The translations under genes and the position numbers were made by a program. This document shows positions 59,036-64,000 of a stretch of 64,000 nt of DNA, in pieces; within the stretch, counting starts at the first letter, position 1; each line of letters begins with the position of its first letter. This DNA is from JANXQG01 sp963824275 (lineage in GTDB: Bacteria; Planctomycetota; Planctomycetia; Pirellulales; Thermoguttaceae). The stretch is taken from NCBI GenBank assembly GCA_963824275.1, contig CAWGOT010000001.1:558001-622000 (forward strand), written 5' to 3'. The notes below the pieces were generated by a model. It did not search any database, had not been told where the DNA came from, and worked only from the letters and a program-made list of their open reading frames with translations.

Positions 59036-59644
59036 ATGGGACCGTTCGACAGTCTTACCGAGAAACAGCTTGCCGTCTACGAGTTCATTCGTGACAAGAT
59101 CCGCACCCGCGGCTACGGCCCGACCGTGCGGGAGATCGGGAGCAATTTTGGCATCACGTCACCCAATGGGGTGGTGTGCCATCTGAAGGCGTTGGAGAAA
59201 AAGGGCATCATAACCCGCGAGCCGAACATGTCGCGGGCGATCCAGTTGGCGGCCGAGTCGATCGACGATCACAGTCTGCCGCTGTATGGGCAGATTGCCG
59301 CCGGCGTGCTGCACGAAGCGATCGAGCAGGAGGAGCGGGTCGATTTCGAGACGCTGTTCGATCCGGCCGACAAGAACCTCTTCGTGCTGGAGGTGCATGG
59401 CGAATCGATGATCGAGGACCAGATTGCCGATGGCGACTACGTGGTCGTTCGCCGCCAGCGGACCGCGCGGAAAGGGCAGATCGTCGTGGCCATCACCGAC
59501 GAAGGCGAGGCGACGCTCAAGCGCTGGTATCCCGAGAAGAACCGCATCCGCCTGGAACCCGCCAATTCGACCATGAAGCCGATCTTCGTCCGCGATGCCA
59601 AGGTCTTGGGCGTCGTGGTGGGTGTGGTGCGGAAGATCGAGTGA
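59036..59644 (+). CDS. lexA: LexA repressor
   Basis: 202 residues from ATG 59036 (GAGG at good spacing). Winged-helix N-terminus (TEKQLAVYEFIRDKIRTRGYGPTVREIGSNFGI), self-cleavage site A-G in QIAAGVLHEA, catalytic Ser in HGESMIEDQI and Lys in EATLKRWY. SOS regulator cleaved with activated RecA. Confidence 0.95.
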   Translation: MGPFDSLTEKQLAVYEFIRDKIRTRGYGPTVREIGSNFGITSPNGVVCHLKALEKKGIITREPNMSRAIQLAAESIDDHSLPLYGQIAAGVLHEAIEQEERVDFETLFDPADKNLFVLEVHGESMIEDQIADGDYVVVRRQRTARKGQIVVAITDEGEATLKRWYPEKNRIRLEPANSTMKPIFVRDAKVLGVVVGVVRKIE

Positions 59645-59666
59645 CTTTCGTTCGTGGAATGCGATC

Positions 59667-60781
59667 GTGGAAATACTCGCAGCACTGCTGACGGGGGCCT
59701 CTTTCTGGCTTTTCTTTATTCATTTCTTGCGAGGCCGTCTTCGGAGATTTCGAGAGCGCGCCGGCCCGCTGTTGCTGAATGACGGGCTGAAATGCAGACG
59801 CGGACCGTGGATGTGGCTGTTCTGCGGGTTGTGCGCGACGCCGCCGCTGTTTTTCTTCTTCTGCTGACAGTCGTCACCGCCAGGTACTGGAACGACGATT
59901 CCGGACCGCTGCATTACGTCTTCTCCCCACGCTGCCCATTCTTCACGATATTCTGGCTGGAGGCGCTCATGCAGATGCCACTCTTCTTTTTCGTCTTCTT
60001 GCGGCAGACTATCGAGTTTCGACAACAGGGTCTGGTTGTGACCGATGGTCTGACGACGGGGCACACGCCTTGGGAGCGGGTCGAGTACGCCAAATGGTCT
60101 CCCGATTCTGGGAGGCTGCAAATTGAGCTGCAAAGTCTGATTCCTTTCGGGGCGCGGTTCAGTTCTGATGTGTCGGATGACAAGAAAGAAGCCGTGCTTG
60201 CCGTACTGCGGTCGGTCGTGGAATTGAGAGATCGTGCCGGTTGCATTCTGAATCCGGAGATTCATGCCGCGGAACGGGCCGGCCATGCGAGTGCGCCGAT
60301 GCCGCGCTGGTTGTTGCAATTCGACTTGCGGACGTTGTTGTTGTTCATGCTCTTCGCCAGTGCTGCGATGAGTTGGTACGGCATCCGCTATCGCCGCGAT
60401 TCGACCGAGCGGGTAGCGCTCGCCCGACTCGATCCATTCAAACCCACGATTCGAGGCGAAGGTGTTGCCTTGTGGGTCGATTTTTCCGCCTCAGCCGTCA
60501 AGCCGGGCGACAGCGATCTGGCCCTCCTTTCCGATCTTGTAGGGTTGGATAGTTTGACGTTGTCGGGGTCGCCGCTTACCGATGCGGGCTTGGAGCATTT
60601 AGAGAACTTTAACTCGCTATCCTATCTCGACCTTTGTAACACCGCGATCGGCGACGAGGGGCTGCGGCACTTGGAAAAGCTGCCGCGATTGCGGACCTTG
60701 CTGCTTCATCGCACGCAAGTCACCAGCGAGGGAGTGAAGAGGTTGCAGCAGGCGTTGCCGAAAGTCGAGGTGGTTCAGTAA
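59667..60781 (+). CDS. Membrane LRR protein (one frameshift)
   Basis: About 371 residues if read from GTG 59667 with one base restored in the T/C-rich run near 59850-59865; otherwise 329 residues from ATG 59792. Membrane helices at the N-terminus, a PH-like middle (QTIEFRQQGLVVTDGLTTGHTPWERVEYAKW), another helix, then LRR units (SPLTDAGLEHLENFNSLSYLDLCNTAIGDEGLRHLEKL) and the same C-terminal motif (GVKRLQQALPKVEVV) as the LRR protein at 46859. Confidence 0.78.
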
Positions 60782-60786
60782 TGCGG

Positions 60787-60836
60787 GGGTGGCAAGATTG
60801 CGGGTGGTGGGACTCGCAAGCTCGGCCCACCCTACG
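60787..60836. repeat. Partial copy of the GTGGGACTCGCAAGCTCGGC repeat
   Basis: GGTGGGACTCGCAAGCTCGG and CCCACCCTACGG resemble one arm of the palindrome at 3190-3303. It lies directly after the LRR gene. Confidence 0.6.
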
Positions 60837-60930
60837 GCCAACATTTGAAGTGTGCTGGAATTCAGATCAGTCGCGGCTTATAATCAAGAAGCGAGTGTGG
60901 AACCGCAAACCAATCCAAGGAAATCATCCC

Positions 60931-61235
60931 ATGAACGTATCGGTCGTGCTCGAACAGCTCAATGACAGCGCCTTCGCGCTACCGCATTTGCGCCGGTGCC
61001 CCTGGTGGCGGAAGCTGCAACGCGCGAGCAAGCCGTCGATCGGATTCGGGTGATGATCCGCGACAAGCTCTCGCATGTTGAGGTCATTCAAGTCGATGTT
61101 CCTGGCAAAGAGGAACTCAGAGACCCCTGGATCGCCATGATCGGCACCTGGGCGGGCCATCCCGACGCCGCGGAGATTGACAAGAACCTGCGGGAATATC
61201 GCGAAGAAGTCGATGCGGATCCGAGCCGGCTATGA
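60931..61235 (+). CDS. Antitoxin of a broken vapBC pair (one frameshift)
   Basis: About 101 residues after repair: MNVSVVLEQLNDSAF..ATAFAPVPLVAEAATREQAVDRIRVMIRD and a C-terminal WIAMIGTWAGHPDAAEIDKNLREYREE. The break near 60973 (one C missing) separates the two halves. The pattern is that of antitoxins found next to PIN toxins; the stop overlaps the toxin start. Confidence 0.7.
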
Positions 61236-61483
61236 ATCTCTACGTCTTGGATACGGATCACCTCTCGCTGCTTCGATACGGCCATGCCGAAGTTGCGGCT
61301 CGACTGGAATCCACGCCGAGAGAAGAACGAGCGATCACCATCGTCAGCGTTGAGGAGCAACTGCGTGCCTGGTTTACGCAGGTCCAGCCCGCATCTTCCA
61401 AGACCATCAACATTCCCGGAGCGGCCATCGCATTCGAGCTATGGATTACCACGGGACAACATGGTTCCTCGTCCGACAAATAA
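61232..61483 (+). pseudogene. Truncated PIN-domain toxin
   Basis: Opens as a normal VapC (MNLYVLDTDHLSLLRYG..., VSVEEQLRAWFTQV) but after about 52 residues the sequence switches to the antisense of a cREC gene (PASSKTINIPGAAIAFEL). The PIN residues of the C-terminal half are missing. The junction is near 61385. Confidence 0.75.
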
Positions 61484-61729
61484 TCGGCAACGTCGCGGCC
61501 CGTTCCCGGATCTTCCCAGTTCCCGTCGATGATCCGATTCGCCAAGATCGTGATCGAGACAAATTAAGATCGTCTCGTGAAGATGACTCCGCAACCAATT
61601 GATCATTTCCGGGGCACCGTCAAACACGTTGATTTCGTATGCCGGGAAGAGTCGCTGCAAGCACGACCGCATGGCCTGAATGCGTCTGGAATCGTCCTCG
61701 AGAATCGCAATTTTGAATCTCCTACCCAC
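61258..61729 (-). pseudogene. Truncated cyclic-phosphate-processing receiver (cREC) protein
   Basis: N-terminus RRFKIAILEDDSRRIQAMRSCL...ILICLDHDLG is typical of cREC receiver-like proteins. A frame break at 61539-61543 (a CG restores DLGANRIIDGNWEDPGTGRDVADYL) is followed by HSSNAMAAPGMLMVLEDAGW. The sequence then becomes the antisense of vapC and the expected C-terminus is absent. Starts 8 bases within the end of dus. Confidence 0.65.
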
Positions 61730-62828
61730 GATACCACTTCTCCACCACCGCGTGCCATTGGTCGCGGGTCTTCACCGCCACGAAATCCTCCCGAACTTCC
61801 TTCGCCTGCGGATGCATCCGCGCGCCGAGAATGCCGAACTTCCGCATGTGGGCGCAGGTGCGATTGTAGCCATAGGTGGCCTCAGCCAGCCGGTAGTGTT
61901 CCAGCATGACCTCGCGCTGCTCGGCCAGACTGGGATGTTCGGCGCTCCGCCCTGCGGCCAAGGCCCGCGCCTGGCGGAAGATCCAGGGATTGCCGATCGC
62001 GCCGCGGGCGGCCGTCACGCCGTCGACGCCGGTCTCGATCAGCATCTTCAGGCAATCCTCGGCCGTGTACAGGTCGCCGCTGCCCAAGACGATCCGCGGG
62101 CCTGCATGCTGCTTCACTTCTCGCAGGAAGGCCCAGTCGCTAGGGCCGTCGTAACGCTGCTTGACCGTGCGGCCGTGGACCGTGATCGCCGCCGCCCCGA
62201 GGCGAAAAACGCCGTCGAAGATCGTGAAGAAGTTGTCGCGGCTGGCCTGGCTGTCGTCGAGGCCGCGACGCATCTTCACTGTCAGCGGGATGTGCGGCGG
62301 CAATGCCTCGCGGACCCGGCCCACGATCTCCAGCGCCGCGCCGGGCGTGCTCAAGAGAAACCCGCCCCGACAGCGGCCCAGCACCTTCTTCACAGGGCAG
62401 CCGAAGTTCAGATCGATGACGTCGAAGCCGGCCTCCGCAAGCTTCAGCGCGGCGGGCGGAAAATCGGCCGGATCGGCCCCCATCAGTTGCGCGCCGACCG
62501 GGTGCTCTTCGTGCGTCGTGCGGATGTACCGCCGGGCCTTCGCTCCCTTGCTGACCTGGACGATGAACTTGTCCAAGAGCACTTCGCCCAGCGTGTAGCC
62601 CGCCCCCAGCCGCCGGGCAATGACCCGCATCGGCCAGTCGCTATAGCCGCTTAAGGCCGCCTGGACGACCGGGAAGTCGATGGCCACGTTGCCGATCTGG
62701 AACGGTCGCGCCGAAAAGGAAGGCGGAAGGATGAAGGACGAAGGCGGAAGGGCGGCAACCGCGGCGGGGATCGCAGGACTTCCACGTTCCGCCTGCGCTT
62801 CGAAAATGCCACGTTCCCAATCCGCCAT
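61722..62828 (-). CDS. dus: tRNA-dihydrouridine synthase
   Basis: 368 residues. Dus motifs: FPVVQAALSGYSDWPMRVIARRLGA (FMN), LNFGCPVKKV (catalytic Cys), LTVKMRRG, ITVHGRTVKQRY, VLGSGDLYTAEDC and GVTAARGAIGNPW. Reduces uridine in tRNA. The first about 40 residues are an extension partly encoded by a heptanucleotide repeat (LPPSSFILPPSF), so the true start may be internal. It begins directly after the stop of the AbrB-like gene. Confidence 0.93.
   Translation of the reverse strand: MADWERGIFEAQAERGSPAIPAAVAALPPSSFILPPSFSARPFQIGNVAIDFPVVQAALSGYSDWPMRVIARRLGAGYTLGEVLLDKFIVQVSKGAKARRYIRTTHEEHPVGAQLMGADPADFPPAALKLAEAGFDVIDLNFGCPVKKVLGRCRGGFLLSTPGAALEIVGRVREALPPHIPLTVKMRRGLDDSQASRDNFFTIFDGVFRLGAAAITVHGRTVKQRYDGPSDWAFLREVKQHAGPRIVLGSGDLYTAEDCLKMLIETGVDGVTAARGAIGNPWIFRQARALAAGRSAEHPSLAEQREVMLEHYRLAEATYGYNRTCAHMRKFGILGARMHPQAKEVREDFVAVKTRDQWHAVVEKWYRG
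62718..62751. repeat. GAAGGNN heptanucleotide repeat in the 5' part of dus
   Basis: About five units GAAGGCG/GAAGGAT/GAAGGAC. On the dus strand they encode PPSSFIL PPSF in frame within the N-terminal extension. Confidence 0.85.
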
Positions 62829-63086
62829 TCATTCCCACTCTTGCGCATCCCAAGCGGATGACGGAAACTCGTCAACCAGCCGATCATCCCCCTGTTCGTG
62901 CATGGCACGGAACTGCTCATCCCATCCTTGTCGAGCGCGGCCAGCCGAACGAATCACCAGCCGGTCCGCGTGGACCGAGAGTTCGACCTCCTCGCCCAAA
63001 TCGAGTTGATCGATCCAGACTTTGGGGATCCTCACGCCGCGAGAATTCCCGATCCGCACGATTCGCGTCTTGGTCACGTTGCTCAT
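62829..63086 (-). CDS. AbrB/MazE-type antitoxin-like protein
   Basis: 85 residues. N-terminal swapped-hairpin DNA-binding domain (KTRIVRIGNSRGVRIPKVWIDQLDLGEEVELSV) and an acidic tail. Such antitoxins usually precede a MazF/PIN toxin; here the next gene is dus, so the toxin is missing. Confidence 0.85.
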   Translation of the reverse strand: MSNVTKTRIVRIGNSRGVRIPKVWIDQLDLGEEVELSVHADRLVIRSAGRARQGWDEQFRAMHEQGDDRLVDEFPSSAWDAQEWE

Positions 63087-63219
63087 AGCGATTCCCCATT
63101 TTCGTTGTAATTACATTGTATATCCTTCGAAAAACAGGTCAAGTGCCCGATAATCGTCCGTCTCATTGAACCAATCGTCATATTGGCGTGCCACTCGTTT
63201 CCGTTTCCTCGTCTGCCGC

Positions 63220-63753
63220 TCACCGTTCCTCCCGCCGCGCGGAGATGATCTCCGTGTTCATGCCGGCCCAGTGCAGGCTGCCGGAGTAGCGGCCATGTTC
63301 CATCTTCACGCACTTGTCCATCACCACCCCAAGCCCTGCGGCAAGGGCCTTCTCCGCCGCCTCCACATGCACGATCCGCAACTGCGTCCAAATCGCCTTG
63401 GCCCCAATCGCGATCGCCTGCTCGACAATCGCCGGAACCTCGCCCGCCGGGCGAAAGATGTCGACCAGATCGACCGGCTCAGGGATGCTCGCCAGGTCGG
63501 GATAGGCCGTCTCGCCCAGGATCGTGCCGCCCCGCGGGTTGACCGGGATCACGCGGTAGCCCTCGTGCTGCAGATACGTGGCCACGAAGTAGCTGGCCTT
63601 CTGCCGCTCCGCCGAGAGGCCGACGATGGCGATCGTCTTCGAACGGCGGAGGACGTCCTGGATGCGATCGGGGTCCTGGTAGCGGGCCTGTTCGTCCGGC
63701 GTCAGAATGGTGTTGAGGCTTATGGCGCAGCTAGCGCCTGATCCAAGTCCCAT
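63220..63753 (-). CDS. CoA-binding protein (YccU-like)
   Basis: 177 residues from ATG 63753; a later start is possible because the first 33 bases overlap the upstream gene. Rossmann-like CoA-binding domain: KTIAIVGLSAERQKASYFVATYL, VIPVNPRGGTILGE, AIWTQLRIVHVEAAEKALAAGLGVVMDKCVKMEH. Binds CoA; cellular role unknown. Co-transcribed with the metY-like gene. Confidence 0.88.
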   Translation of the reverse strand: MGLGSGASCAISLNTILTPDEQARYQDPDRIQDVLRRSKTIAIVGLSAERQKASYFVATYLQHEGYRVIPVNPRGGTILGETAYPDLASIPEPVDLVDIFRPAGEVPAIVEQAIAIGAKAIWTQLRIVHVEAAEKALAAGLGVVMDKCVKMEHGRYSGSLHWAGMNTEIISARREER

Positions 63754-64000
63754 AGCAGATCCTCGAGAGTTTCCAGCCCTACGGAGAGGCGCACCAGCCC
63801 CGGCCCCACGCTGCCGGCCGCTAGTTCCTCGTTGCTAAGCTGTTGGTGAGTGGTCGACGCCGGATGGATCACCAGGCTGCGGGCGTCGCCCACGTTCGCC
63901 AGGTGAGAGAAGAGTTGCAGCGATTCGATGAAGCGCTTGCCCGCCTCGCGGACGTTGCCGCCGCGGGCCTTGAGGTCGAAGGAGAAGACCGCGCCGGGGC
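63720..64000 (-). CDS. O-acetylhomoserine sulfhydrylase-like enzyme, C-terminal part
   Basis: The last 93 residues are visible; the gene enters from the right edge. GAVFSFDLKARGG, FSHLANVGDARSLVIHPAST and LVRLSVGLETLEDLLWDLDQAL are diagnostic of the C-terminus of Cys/Met-metabolism PLP enzymes of the MetY type. Makes homocysteine from O-acetylhomoserine and sulphide. The PLP lysine is outside the window. Confidence 0.9.
   Translation of the reverse strand, partial: PGAVFSFDLKARGGNVREAGKRFIESLQLFSHLANVGDARSLVIHPASTTHQQLSNEELAAGSVGPGLVRLSVGLETLEDLLWDLDQALAAP

Overview
The window looks like a chromosomal segment of a planctomycete, probably from the Pirellulales side of the phylum. It is GC-rich. 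It carries very long secreted PQQ-propeller proteins, a MoxR/DUF58/VWA operon, NPCBM and squalene-cyclase-like secreted proteins, leucine-rich-repeat membrane proteins, an 'MAKPHR' basic ribosomal peptide (bL37-like) and a very high load of short dispersed repeats. No rRNA, tRNA or CRISPR array was seen. The assignment rests on gene content only.

Layout. 1-5.3 kb: a membrane histidine kinase (cut by the window edge), a response regulator fused to a GcvH-like domain, and a sigma-54 activator with a degenerate receiver, all leftward. A near-perfect -24/-12 promoter lies upstream of the response regulator. A small two-gene pair follows. 5.7-9.5 kb: hydCBA, a trimeric NAD-linked [FeFe] hydrogenase. 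9.5-13.5 kb: small genes, a second Cache-type histidine kinase, maf and an HU protein. 13.8-18.7 kb: a giant PQQ/TPR secreted protein. 18.8-39.1 kb: one rightward cluster of a prenyltransferase-like protein, MoxR, DUF58, two VWA membrane proteins, a large membrane protein, a charged-repeat protein, a TPR-like protein, an NPCBM protein and three S1C (DegP-like) paralogues. Only the first S1C paralogue keeps a catalytic triad. 39.3-42 kb: Uma2 and toxin-antitoxin genes. 42.2-45.7 kb: trmB, a FabZ-like dehydratase, bL37 and trpD with a tandemly amplified hairpin at its 3' end. 46-50 kb: LRR proteins and relics. 50.1-53.5 kb: an FHA protein and mlaEFD (lipid ABC transport). 53.8-64 kb: a lipoprotein, purF, proB, lexA, an LRR protein, a broken vapBC with a cREC relic, dus, a CoA-binding protein and the end of a metY-like gene.

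Two genome-scale patterns stand out. First, short tandem repeats with a 7-base period occur in many unrelated sequences (AATTTGC, GGGAGCA, AAATCCG, GATGARG, GAAGGNN and others). They lie between genes and also in frame inside genes. Because 7 is not a multiple of 3, such a repeat encodes the same heptapeptide in every frame; in three neighbouring secreted proteins it forms the signal-peptide core. Palindromic repeats are likewise inserted in frame, including in the hydrogenase catalytic subunit.

Second, more than twenty conserved genes are broken by 1- or 2-base deletions. About ten of these are repaired by restoring one CG to a short CG run. The pattern and the housekeeping genes affected (purF, proB, mlaF) point to systematic sequence or assembly error, so these genes are annotated as single loci with notes. 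Raw reads would decide this.
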